Part shown: positions 42,843 through 49,963 of the stretch, one piece after another
Layout of the letters: each line of letters begins with the position of its first letter
Position numbering within the stretch: position 1 is the stretch's first letter
Origin: Stackebrandtia nassauensis DSM 44728
GTDB lineage: Bacteria > Actinomycetota > Actinomycetes > Mycobacteriales > Micromonosporaceae
Direction of reading: 5' to 3'
Length of the DNA stretch: 64,000 bases
Assembly (NCBI RefSeq): GCF_000024545.1
Contig: NC_013947.1
Span: forward strand, 6,634,001 to 6,698,000
Made by a program: the position numbers and the translations under genes
Notes under the pieces: generated by a model
Databases searched by the model: none
What the model was told of the DNA's origin: nothing
The model's input: the letters and a program-made list of their open reading frames with translations, nothing else

Positions 42843-43823
42843 TTAGGGGTACTCGCCGGTGATCAGACCCATGGCGAGTTTCTCGGAGAACTGCCCGGCC
42901 GGGACGCCCTGGCCGTAGCCGCAGTCGCCGTCGGAGTCGCCGGGGACCTTGATCCAGATCCGCGCGTCCTGGGCGCCTTCACCGACGGTGGAGGTCTCGC
43001 CGAGGGTGGCGCCCTTCGGGTTGCACCAGGAGTCCTCGCCGTCCTGGGTCTTGCCGGAGCCGTTGCGGCTGGTGTCGACGACGTAGTGGGACTCGGTTCC
43101 CAGCGCGTCGAGGATCTGCTTGGCCTTCTCGTCCGACTGGTCGGTCTTGTAGTGGTTGGAGACGTTGACCGCGAAGCCGCGGATCTTCTCGACCCCGGCG
43201 TCCTTCAGCGCGTCCGCGATGGCGCCCGCGTCGCCGGGCCAGGAGTAGTTGCCCGCGTCCAGGTACACCTTGGCGTTGGGGGCGTTGGTCGCGAACTGGT
43301 CGACGCCGTAGGCCAGCAGTTCCTTGCGGGCTGCGACGTCCATGTCGCAGTTGCCCGCGACCATCTGGGACAGCGCGTCCGGTTCCAGGATCACGTAGGC
43401 GTCGGAGTCGCCGACGCCCTTGGCGAAGTCGGCGATCCAGGTCTTGTACTCCTCGACGGAGTCGGCGCCGCCGCCGGACTGGCCGCCGCAGTCACGCTGG
43501 TACATGTTGTACGCGACCAGGACCGGAGCGCCTCCGGCCTCGGCGGCGTTGGCCACGTACTCGGAGACCGGGATGTTCTCCCAGTCGCCGAACCACTTGG
43601 CCACGACGTTGTCGGCGATGGAGGTCTTGATCTTCTCGGCGTTGGGGTTGTCGCCGTTCTCCTTGACCCAGGTGGCGGCGTTGTTGTCGGGGTCGACGTA
43701 GAACTCGCCCGCCTTGGTGCCGGGGTCGCCGGTGTCCTCGGCCTGTGCCGAGAGGGTCAAGGTCACCGGTAGCGCCACGGCCGCGGCCGCCAGGCCCGCC
43801 AGGGCCACTGTCTTCAGTTTCAT
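42843..43823 (-). CDS. Secreted glycoside hydrolase family 6 cellulase
   Basis: 326 aa. Sec signal (VALAGLAAAAVALPVTLTLSAQAED) then a single GH6 domain with no carbohydrate-binding module. Landmarks: VAYNMYQRDCGGQSGGGAD, VILEPDALSQ near residue 141 (catalytic-acid region), YLDAGNYSWPGD, FAVNVSNHYKTDQ, SHYVVDTSRNG and the C-terminal DSWCNPKGATLGETST. Inverting beta-1,4-glucanase (endoglucanase or cellobiohydrolase). A CebR/CelR-type operator lies upstream. ATG 43823 follows a GGAAG ribosome site. Confidence 0.92.
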   Translation of the reverse strand: MKLKTVALAGLAAAAVALPVTLTLSAQAEDTGDPGTKAGEFYVDPDNNAATWVKENGDNPNAEKIKTSIADNVVAKWFGDWENIPVSEYVANAAEAGGAPVLVAYNMYQRDCGGQSGGGADSVEEYKTWIADFAKGVGDSDAYVILEPDALSQMVAGNCDMDVAARKELLAYGVDQFATNAPNAKVYLDAGNYSWPGDAGAIADALKDAGVEKIRGFAVNVSNHYKTDQSDEKAKQILDALGTESHYVVDTSRNGSGKTQDGEDSWCNPKGATLGETSTVGEGAQDARIWIKVPGDSDGDCGYGQGVPAGQFSEKLAMGLITGEYP

Positions 43824-43890
43824 GGCTTCCGTTTTCGTTGAGGGATTGGAAACGGGTGGAGCGCCCCTCAGTCTGCCAGTGCCGACCTGT

Positions 43891-43904
43891 TGGGAGCGCT
43901 TCCA
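43891..43904. promoter_or_regulatory. CebR/CelR-type cellulase operator
   Basis: TGGGAGCGCTTCCA matches 13 of 14 bases of TGGGAGCGCTCCCA, the operator of Streptomyces CebR and Thermobifida CelR, LacI repressors relieved by cellobiose. It lies 68 bp upstream of the GH6 start codon. A direct repeat GACCTGTTGGGA occurs at 43884-43895 and 43921-43932 around it. Confidence 0.85.
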
Positions 43905-44048
43905 TCCTGCCATTCTTACTGACCTGTTGGGAAGTTGTGAATCTATAGAACGCGCACAAAAGGGATTCTTAAGCTTCGCGGCACCGCCGGGCGCGGTCCC
44001 GCGACTACGAAGCGCACACCCGTCCGACTCTCCACCTACACTGCACGA

Positions 44049-44522
44049 GTGAGTAAATCCTTGACACACGTCGACGAGACCGGCGCGGCCCACATGGTCG
44101 ACGTCGCCGCCAAGGACGTCACCGCGCGCATCGCGACCGCCGCCGCGCGACTGAACACCACCGCCGAGGTCATCGAGGCCCTGCGCGGCGACACACTGCC
44201 CAAGGGCGACGCCACCGCCGCCGCCCGGCTCGCCGGGATCATGGGCGCGAAGAAGACCCCCGACCTCATTCCACTGTGTCATCCGATCGCGCTGCACGGC
44301 GTCAAGGTTGAGCTGGAGTTCGGCGACACCTTCGTCGACATCACCACCCGCACCAAGACCGCCGACCGCACCGGCGTCGAGATGGAGGCGCTGACGGCCG
44401 CCGCGGTGGCCGGGCTGACGCTCATCGACATGGTGAAGGCACTCGACCCGGCCGCGAGCCTGACCGACGTGCGGGTGCTGAGCAAGGAAGGCGGCAAGAC
44501 CGGCTCGTGGAGGCGGCCGTGA
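44049..44522 (+). CDS. moaC: Cyclic pyranopterin monophosphate synthase
   Basis: 157 aa. MoaC signatures: LPKGDATAAARLAGIMGAKKT, the LCHPIALHGVKVEL segment, and TRTKTADRTGVEMEALTAAAVAGL near residue 100 with the catalytic Asp/Lys region. Makes cPMP in molybdenum cofactor synthesis. No ribosome site: a TACACT -10 hexamer six bases before GTG suggests a leaderless message. First gene of moaC-moaB-moeA-moaE. Confidence 0.94.
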   Translation: MSKSLTHVDETGAAHMVDVAAKDVTARIATAAARLNTTAEVIEALRGDTLPKGDATAAARLAGIMGAKKTPDLIPLCHPIALHGVKVELEFGDTFVDITTRTKTADRTGVEMEALTAAAVAGLTLIDMVKALDPAASLTDVRVLSKEGGKTGSWRRP

Positions 44523-44992
44523 GGGCGCGCGTCATCGTCGCGTCCACGCGAGCCGCGTCCGGGGTGTATGAGGACACCTCCGGGCCACTGCTGCGACGCG
44601 CGCTCACCGAGGCGGCGAACGTCGACGAGGCCGTCGTCACCGTCGTCCCCGACGGCGACGAGGTGCGGCAGGCGATCGCCGCCGCGCTCGACGAGGGCGT
44701 CGACGTCATCATCACCTCCGGGGGCACCGGTCTGACCTCCAAGGACCGCACCCCCGAGATGACCCGCGAGTTCATCGACTACGAGGTTCCCGGTGTCGCC
44801 GAGGCGATCCGCGCCCGCGGGCTCGCGGCCGGCGTCGACTCGGCGATCCTGTCGCGCGGCATCGCCGGGGTCGCGGGCAGCACCTTCATCGTCAACCTGG
44901 CCGGTTCCCAGGGGGCCGCCAAGGACGGCATGGCCGTCCTGTCGAACGTGCTCGGGCACATCGTTGACCAAATTCACGACGGGGACCACTGA
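44519..44992 (+). CDS. moaB: Molybdopterin adenylyltransferase (MoaB/Mog)
   Basis: 157 aa. Fold and motifs of MogA/MoaB: ARVIVASTRAASGVYEDTSG, VDVIITSGGTGLTSKDRTPEM near residue 62, and TFIVNLAGSQGAAKDGMAVL near 123. Adenylates molybdopterin before Mo insertion. GTG 44519 overlaps the moaC stop (GTGA) with GGAGG five bases upstream, preferred over GTG 44507. Confidence 0.93.
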   Translation: MRARVIVASTRAASGVYEDTSGPLLRRALTEAANVDEAVVTVVPDGDEVRQAIAAALDEGVDVIITSGGTGLTSKDRTPEMTREFIDYEVPGVAEAIRARGLAAGVDSAILSRGIAGVAGSTFIVNLAGSQGAAKDGMAVLSNVLGHIVDQIHDGDH

Positions 44993-45004
44993 GGGAGACA
45001 ACAC

Positions 45005-46192
45005 ATGGCCACATTGGATTGGGATTCCGCGCGTAACGAGGTCCACCTCGCCGCCAGCGAAGCCAAGCTCATTCCCCTGCGTCAGAAACCTTCCGAGACC
45101 GACGGCGCCACCCTGGCCGCGCCGCTCACAGCACTGACACCGCTTCCCGCCTTCGACACCTCCAGTGTGGACGGATACGCGGTGCGCGGTCCGGGCCCGT
45201 GGCGGCTGACCGGCCGGATCCTGGCCGGGCAGACCGCGAGTGAGATCGAGACCGGCTGCGCCATCGAGGTCGCCACCGGCGCGATGGTGCCGCGCGGCCT
45301 GGATGCCATCGTCCGGCTGGAGGACGCCACGGTGACCGGCGACAAGGTCACCGGCACCCCGCGCGACAAACCCGAATGGCGCCGCGTCGGCGAGGAGTCG
45401 GAGCTCGACGAGGAACTGCTGCCCGCCGGAACCCCGGTCACCCCGGCGGTGATCGGCATGGCGGCCACCGCCGGATACGACACCATCGAGGTACGCCCCA
45501 AGCCGCGGGCCGCGGTGCTGGTGTTCGGCGACGAACTGGCCAGCGAGGGCAAGCCCGGCAACGGCCGGGTCCGCGACGCGCTCGGCCCGATGATGCCCAA
45601 CCTGCTGCGCCGGGCCGGTGCCGCGCCGGTGCCGGGTTTCTGCCCCCGGGGCCCGATCGAGGACAATCTGGACTCCCACATCGCGGTGCTGCGCGCCGCC
45701 CTGGACGACGCCGACATCGTGTGCACCACCGGCGGCACCATGCACGGTCCCGTCGACCACCTGCACCCGGCGCTGACCGCGTTGGGCGCCAAGTACGTCG
45801 TCAACACCGTCGCGGTCCGGCCCGGTTTCCCGATGCTGGTCGCCAGCCTGCCGGGTCAGCGCTTCGTCGCGGGCCTGCCGGGCAACCCGCAGTCGGCGGT
45901 GGTCGCGCTGGCTTCGCTGGTCGTCCCGCTCATCGCGGGCCTGTCGGGCCGGGTCCTGCCGCCACTGCCCCGGGTGCAGCTGGCCGCCGACATCCCCGGA
46001 CGCGGCCCCGACACCCACCTGGCCCTGGTGCGCCAGGACGCCACCGGGCTGGCGCATCCGTTGCCGCACACCGGTTCCTCGATGCTGCGCGGCCTGGCCT
46101 CGGCGGTCGGCTTCGCGGTCGTCGAACCGGGCGAGTCCGGCAAGGCGGGACAGAGCGTCCGGCTGCTGCCGTTGCCGGGAGGCGCGGGGTGA
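45005..46192 (+). CDS. moeA: Molybdopterin molybdotransferase MoeA
   Basis: 395 aa. MoeA features: LPAFDTSSVDGYAVRG near residue 48, MVPRGLDAIVRLED, RVGEESELDEELLPAG, the CTTGGTMHGPVDHL segment and LPGNPQSAVVAL near 290. Shorter and sequence-distinct from the cluster Glp (31693-32955). Some canonical motifs are altered (VFGDELASEG for the gephyrin TGDEL), so activity could be specialised. It lies 12 bp after moaB with GGGAG upstream. Confidence 0.9.
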   Translation: MATLDWDSARNEVHLAASEAKLIPLRQKPSETDGATLAAPLTALTPLPAFDTSSVDGYAVRGPGPWRLTGRILAGQTASEIETGCAIEVATGAMVPRGLDAIVRLEDATVTGDKVTGTPRDKPEWRRVGEESELDEELLPAGTPVTPAVIGMAATAGYDTIEVRPKPRAAVLVFGDELASEGKPGNGRVRDALGPMMPNLLRRAGAAPVPGFCPRGPIEDNLDSHIAVLRAALDDADIVCTTGGTMHGPVDHLHPALTALGAKYVVNTVAVRPGFPMLVASLPGQRFVAGLPGNPQSAVVALASLVVPLIAGLSGRVLPPLPRVQLAADIPGRGPDTHLALVRQDATGLAHPLPHTGSSMLRGLASAVGFAVVEPGESGKAGQSVRLLPLPGGAG

Positions 46193-47118
46193 TCCACAGT
46201 GAAGTGACCGACGCCCCCATCTCGGTCACCGAACACGAGAAGTTGGTCTGTGGCCCGTCCTGTGGCGCGGTGGTGTCGTTCGCCGGAGTGGTGCGCGACC
46301 ACGACCACGGTCGCGGCGTCGTGAAGCTCCACTATGAAGGGCATCCGGACGCGTCCCGCGTGCTGGCCGAGGTCGCGGCGGAGATCGCGGCCCTGGAAGG
46401 GATCGCGGCGGTGGCGGTGAGTCATCGCGTCGGCGACCTGGCCATCGGCGACGCCGCCCTGGTGGCGGCGGTCGCCGGTCCACATCGGGCGGAGGTCTTC
46501 GCGGCCTGCGCCCGACTCGTCGACGAGGTCAAGGCGCGGCTGCCGATCTGGAAGCACCAGCACTTCACCGACGGGACCGACGAATGGGTCAACTGTCCTT
46601 AAGGAACTCTTGGGCGTTCCCGGCCGGTACGGGGGCGGCGGGTCGGCGGCGACAACGTCGGACATCAAGTCCCCCAAGCGGTTCAGGAAACCCATGAACA
46701 GTTCCCGCTGCTCGGCCGAGTACTGCGCGATCAGGGCGTTGAACGACTCGCTCAGCAGCCCGAAGAACTCGCGGGCGGGTTCCTCGATGTGGCCGCTGCT
46801 GCGCAGGGTCACCGTGCGGCGGTCGGTGCTCTCCCGGCTGCGCGCGATGTAGCCGGTCTTCTCCAGCCGGTTCAGCAGGTTCGTGGTGGCGCCGGTCGTC
46901 AGCGACAGCCGACGGCTCAGCTGCGTGGGCGACAGCGGGGTGCCCTGGTCCTCGGCGATGAGGATCTCCACGAGCGCGACGGCGTCGGTGGAGTGCAGCC
47001 CCAGCCAGCTGGCGAACTGGTTGGTGTATTCGGCGTAGTGGGCGCCGAAGCCGCGCAGCACCTGCAGCAGCCGGACGGCGTCCTCGGAGAGGTCGCCGTA
47101 GTCCACGGGTTCCCGCAT
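45856..47118 (-). CDS. MarR-family regulator with no stop at domain end
   Basis: The MarR domain occupies codons 1 to about 160 (46640-47118): LLQVLRGFGAHYAEYTNQFA, LVEILIAEDQGTPLSPTQLS, the recognition helix TTGATTNLLNRLEKTG and wing RSRESTDRRTVTL. After DVVAADPPPPYRPGTPKSS the frame meets no stop for about 250 more codons and runs antisense through moaE and into moeA to 45856. A +1 shift would meet TAA at once (GTTCCTTAAGG), so the stop was probably lost by frameshift or is a base error. Divergent from the P450 gene, which it may control through palindromes at 47177-47225. Confidence 0.65.
   Translation of the reverse strand: MREPVDYGDLSEDAVRLLQVLRGFGAHYAEYTNQFASWLGLHSTDAVALVEILIAEDQGTPLSPTQLSRRLSLTTGATTNLLNRLEKTGYIARSRESTDRRTVTLRSSGHIEEPAREFFGLLSESFNALIAQYSAEQRELFMGFLNRLGDLMSDVVAADPPPPYRPGTPKSSLRTVDPFVGPVGEVLVLPDRQPRLDLVDESGAGREDLRPMWTGDRRHQGGVADGQVADAMTHRHRRDPFQGRDLRRDLGQHAGRVRMPFIVELHDAATVVVVAHHSGERHHRATGRATDQLLVFGDRDGGVGHFTVDHPAPPGNGSSRTLCPALPDSPGSTTAKPTAEARPRSIEEPVCGNGCASPVASWRTRARWVSGPRPGMSAASCTRGSGGRTRPDRPAMSGTTSEASATTADCGLPGRPATKR
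46189..46602 (+). CDS. moaE: Molybdopterin synthase catalytic subunit
   Basis: 137 aa. MoaE landmarks: GAVVSFAGVVRDHDHGRGVVKLHYEGH, VAVSHRVGDLAIGDAALVAAVAGPHRAEVF and the active-site VKARLPIWKHQHFTDG near residue 122. Pairs with MoaD to convert cPMP to molybdopterin; moaD and moaA are not in the window. GTG 46189 overlaps the moeA stop, with GGGAGG before it. Confidence 0.93.
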   Translation: MIHSEVTDAPISVTEHEKLVCGPSCGAVVSFAGVVRDHDHGRGVVKLHYEGHPDASRVLAEVAAEIAALEGIAAVAVSHRVGDLAIGDAALVAAVAGPHRAEVFAACARLVDEVKARLPIWKHQHFTDGTDEWVNCP

Positions 47119-47166
47119 CGGTCGTTCACCTGCCTCGTGCTGTGGGTCGCGCGCCGGTCGCGCGTG

Positions 47167-47225
47167 TTGACAACCTACCGGTACCGGTGTTAGCTTCATA
47201 GTGAAATCATTTTTCTATGAAGCTA
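47167..47225. promoter_or_regulatory. P450 promoter with palindromic operators
   Basis: TTGACA (47167-47172) lies 17 bases before TTAGCT, a plausible -35/-10. The spacer holds the perfect 12-bp palindrome ACCGGTACCGGT (47177-47188). TAGCTTCATAG (47191-47201) and CTATGAAGCTA (47215-47225) form a perfect 11-bp inverted repeat around 13 bases. Likely MarR-type operators between the divergent genes. Confidence 0.65.
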
Positions 47226-47242
47226 CTTTACGGGAGTTCCCC

Positions 47243-48388
47243 TTGCGTGACGCACCCTTCCGCGCTGACATCGACCCGTTCGCCGCGACCGTCCACCGGC
47301 TCACCGAACCCGACCCGGTGCGTGCCGCCCTGCGCGCCGCCGGACCGCTGGTCCAGGTCGAGGCCCCGGCCGGCGGCCGGGTGTGGATCATCACCACCGA
47401 CGAGCTGGCCCGCGCCGCCCTGGCCGACCCCCACTTCGCCAAGGACCCGGCCCACGCCCCCGACGGCTGGGACCGGTTCACCGCCGGGCTCGAACCCACC
47501 GCCGCCGAGCAACCGGCGCTGACCACGCTCGACGGCCCCGAGCACACCGCACTGCGCCGGGCCCACGCCCCGCTGCTGTCGGCCAAACGCATCGCCGCCC
47601 AGTCCGACCGGGTGCACGCGATCGCCAGGGAACTGCTCGCCGGGCTCGCCGAGACCACCTCCACCGTGGACCTGATGAGCGACTTCACGGTCCGCTACCC
47701 CATCACCGTGCTGCTCGACCTGCTCGGCGTACCGGCCGAGTTCGTCTCCCGGGCCGTCGGCGCCTGCCGCCGGATGATCTGCACCGACCCGGCCGTGCAG
47801 GGCGCGGCGATCGCCGAGATCGCCGAGATCGGGGCCGAGGGGCTGAGCGGAACCGGCCTGGCCGCCGAACTGCGCGAACGGCTCGGTGAGGACGCCAGCG
47901 ACCGGGACCTGCGCTACCACCTGTTCGCGCTGATCTTCGCCGGGCAGCTGACCACCGACGCGTCGCTGGGTTTCCTGGTCGCCGACGCGCTGCGTGGTGA
48001 TCGACCCGAGCCGGACGTCGACGCGCTCGTGCGCGACACGCTGCGCGAACACCCCGCCGCGCCGTTCTCGCTGTGGCGGTTCACCAACGCCGACACCGAG
48101 ATCGCCGGTTTCCGGCTGCCCGCCCGGGCGCCGGTGCTCATCGACATCATGGGCATCAACACCGACCCGGACCGCGCCCCCGGTCCGGACCTCACCTTCG
48201 GCGGCGGGGCCCACTTCTGCGTCGGCGCCCAGCTGGCACAGCTGGAGCTGCGGGCCGTCGCCACGGTGCTGCGCACCGACTACCCCCAGGCCCGGCTGGC
48301 GGTGCCGTACGAGGAGCTGCGGCAGCTGTCGCCCGGCGGTATCCAGGGGATCCGGCTGGCGGCACTGCCGATACTGCTGCGGCCGTGA
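47243..48388 (+). CDS. Cytochrome P450, atypical
   Basis: 381 aa. Heme-thiolate loop FGGGAHFCVG near residue 318, with Cys near 326, is intact. Two classic motifs deviate: the I-helix acid-alcohol pair reads AGQLTTD, with Leu where Asp/Glu normally stands, and the K-helix ExxR reads RDTLREHP, with Asp for Glu. So O2 activation or substrate may be unusual. TTG 47243 has CGGGAG upstream; the GTG at 47201 would put the operator palindrome in the coding region. No ferredoxin gene is adjacent. Oxidised substrate unknown. Confidence 0.85.
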   Translation: MRDAPFRADIDPFAATVHRLTEPDPVRAALRAAGPLVQVEAPAGGRVWIITTDELARAALADPHFAKDPAHAPDGWDRFTAGLEPTAAEQPALTTLDGPEHTALRRAHAPLLSAKRIAAQSDRVHAIARELLAGLAETTSTVDLMSDFTVRYPITVLLDLLGVPAEFVSRAVGACRRMICTDPAVQGAAIAEIAEIGAEGLSGTGLAAELRERLGEDASDRDLRYHLFALIFAGQLTTDASLGFLVADALRGDRPEPDVDALVRDTLREHPAAPFSLWRFTNADTEIAGFRLPARAPVLIDIMGINTDPDRAPGPDLTFGGGAHFCVGAQLAQLELRAVATVLRTDYPQARLAVPYEELRQLSPGGIQGIRLAALPILLRP

Positions 48389-48394
48389 GACAGG

Positions 48395-48805
48395 CTACTT
48401 GCGCTGGTTGAATCGCAGCATGTTGCCCGCCGGGTCGCGGAAGGCGCAGTCGCGGACGCCGAACGGCTGGTCGACCGGTTCCTGCAACACGTCACCTCCG
48501 GCGGCGCGGATCCGCTCGAAGGTGGCGTCGACGTCGTCGGTCTCGAAGATGACGCCGCGCAGCAGCCCCTTGGCCAGCAGTTCGGCGGCGGCCTTCTTGT
48601 CGGCCTCCGACGCGTTCGGGTCCCCGATCGGCGGCTCCAGGACGATGGCGACGTCCGGCTGCGTGGGAGCCCCGACCGTCACCCAGCGCATGTTCTCGAA
48701 GCCGACGTCGTTGCGCACCTCCAGGCCCAGGACGTCGCGGTAGAAGGCGATCGCCTTGTCGTGGTCGTCGACGGCGATGAACGTGGTGGACAGTTCGATG
48801 TTCAT
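48395..48805 (-). CDS. VOC/glyoxalase-family protein
   Basis: 136 aa. VOC fold: STTFIAVDDHDKAIAFYRDVLGLEVR, RGVIFETDDVDATFERIRAAGGDVLQEP, DCAFRDPAGNMLRFNQ. Starts about 10 bases after the AraC stop and is likely its target or partner; AraC-VOC pairs are common. ATG 48805 lacks a clear ribosome site. Function unknown; may be dioxygenase, lyase or resistance protein. Confidence 0.85.
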   Translation of the reverse strand: MNIELSTTFIAVDDHDKAIAFYRDVLGLEVRNDVGFENMRWVTVGAPTQPDVAIVLEPPIGDPNASEADKKAAAELLAKGLLRGVIFETDDVDATFERIRAAGGDVLQEPVDQPFGVRDCAFRDPAGNMLRFNQRK

Positions 48806-48815
48806 GCGATTCACA

Positions 48816-49253
48816 TTACGGCTGGCCAGGGGGCTTCGCTTCTCCATTCCTGACCGGACGGGTGTACACCTTGGCGACGCACGGTGGGATGGCGGCGGCG
48901 TCGGCGTGGTCGCGGGCGCGGTAGGCGCTGGGGCTCTCGCCGACGAGTTCGGTGAACCGGGAACTGAAGGACCCCAGCGAGGTACAGCCGACGGCGAAGC
49001 AGACCTCGGTGACCGACAGGTCGCCCTTGCGCAGCAGCGCCTTGGCGCGTTCGATGCGGCGGGTCATCAGGTAGCTGTAGGGCGTCTCGCCGTACGCGGC
49101 CCGGAAGCTGCGCGAGAAGTGACCCGGCGACATGAGCGCGACCCGGGCCAGCGCCGGGACGTCCAGCGGTTTGTCGTACTCGCGGTCCATCGTGTCGCGA
49201 GCGCGGCGCAGCCGGACCAGGTCTTCCAAGATCACGAACCAACCATCCCACAT
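48816..49253 (-). CDS. AraC-family transcriptional regulator
   Basis: 145 aa, essentially just the two-HTH AraC domain: MDREYDKPLDVPALARVALMSPGHFSRSFRAAYGETPYSYLM, then RIERAKALLRKGDLSVTEVCFAVGC and the second recognition helix FSSRFTELVGESPSAYR. No sensor domain. Upstream of the VOC gene and 33 bp from the divergent TetR gene. Confidence 0.9.
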   Translation of the reverse strand: MWDGWFVILEDLVRLRRARDTMDREYDKPLDVPALARVALMSPGHFSRSFRAAYGETPYSYLMTRRIERAKALLRKGDLSVTEVCFAVGCTSLGSFSSRFTELVGESPSAYRARDHADAAAIPPCVAKVYTRPVRNGEAKPPGQP

Positions 49254-49285
49254 TCCGCGCCCGGCCGATACGCGATGATGAGGGC

Positions 49286-49963
49286 ATGCCGACAGCCTCC
49301 GACAAACCCGTCCGCAGTGGCCGCCCGCCGCGGCTGTCGCGCGCGGAGATCATCGCCGCCGCGAAACGGATCGTGGAGCGGGACGGGGTGGAGAAGCTGA
49401 CGATGCGGCTGCTGGCCCGGGAGGTCGGCAGCGCGCCGATGGCGCTGTACCACCACGTCCGGGACAAGCGGGAGTTGCTGTTGGCGCTGCTGGACGACCT
49501 CGCCGAACGGGTGCCGCGGCCGGAACTGCCCGACGACCCGGTCGAACGGATCATCGCCGCGACGGTGGCGATCCACGACGGCCTGCTGGAGTTCCCGTGG
49601 ATGGTGCGGATCCTGGCCGAAGGGGATCTGTTGTCCCCCAAGGCGTTGTGGTTCCCCGAGGCGGTCATCGACGCGGGCATCCGGGCGGGACTGTCGGAAG
49701 GCGAGGCGGTTCACGCCTATCGGTCGGTGTGGTACTTCACGGTCGGCGAGCTGATCGTGCGCACGGCGGCGCGGGAGCGGGTCGGGGTGCCGACGTACCA
49801 GGCGGAGGTGTTCCAGGAGCTGGATCCGCGGCGGACTCCCCGGCTGGCGGCGATCTCGGACCGGTGGTTGTCCTGGCAGCTGGCCGACACCTTCCGGCCG
49901 GGGCTGCGGGCGATTGTGGACGGTTTGCTGAGGGCGGTTAGGGGTGGCGGGTGTTCGGACTAG
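49286..49963 (+). CDS. TetR-family transcriptional regulator
   Basis: 225 aa. N-terminal HTH (AEIIAAAKRIVERDGVEKLTMRLLAREVGSAPMALYHHVRDKREL) and a C-terminal helical ligand domain of the TetR_C type (WFPEAVIDAGIRAGL). Its TAG shares CTAG with the convergent STAND gene. The effector and target are unknown; likely one is the divergent AraC-VOC unit. Confidence 0.92.
   Translation: MPTASDKPVRSGRPPRLSRAEIIAAAKRIVERDGVEKLTMRLLAREVGSAPMALYHHVRDKRELLLALLDDLAERVPRPELPDDPVERIIAATVAIHDGLLEFPWMVRILAEGDLLSPKALWFPEAVIDAGIRAGLSEGEAVHAYRSVWYFTVGELIVRTAARERVGVPTYQAEVFQELDPRRTPRLAAISDRWLSWQLADTFRPGLRAIVDGLLRAVRGGGCSD

Noticed and set aside
42843-44297. Long version of the GH6 frame starting at 44297
   Set aside because: The upstream part lies antisense to moaC and over the operator; ATG 43823 starts a perfect signal peptide.
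48816-49963. Divergent AraC and TetR as a toxin-antitoxin or phage-type control pair
   Set aside because: Both are ordinary regulator sequences with a VOC target nearby; no toxin or integrase features.
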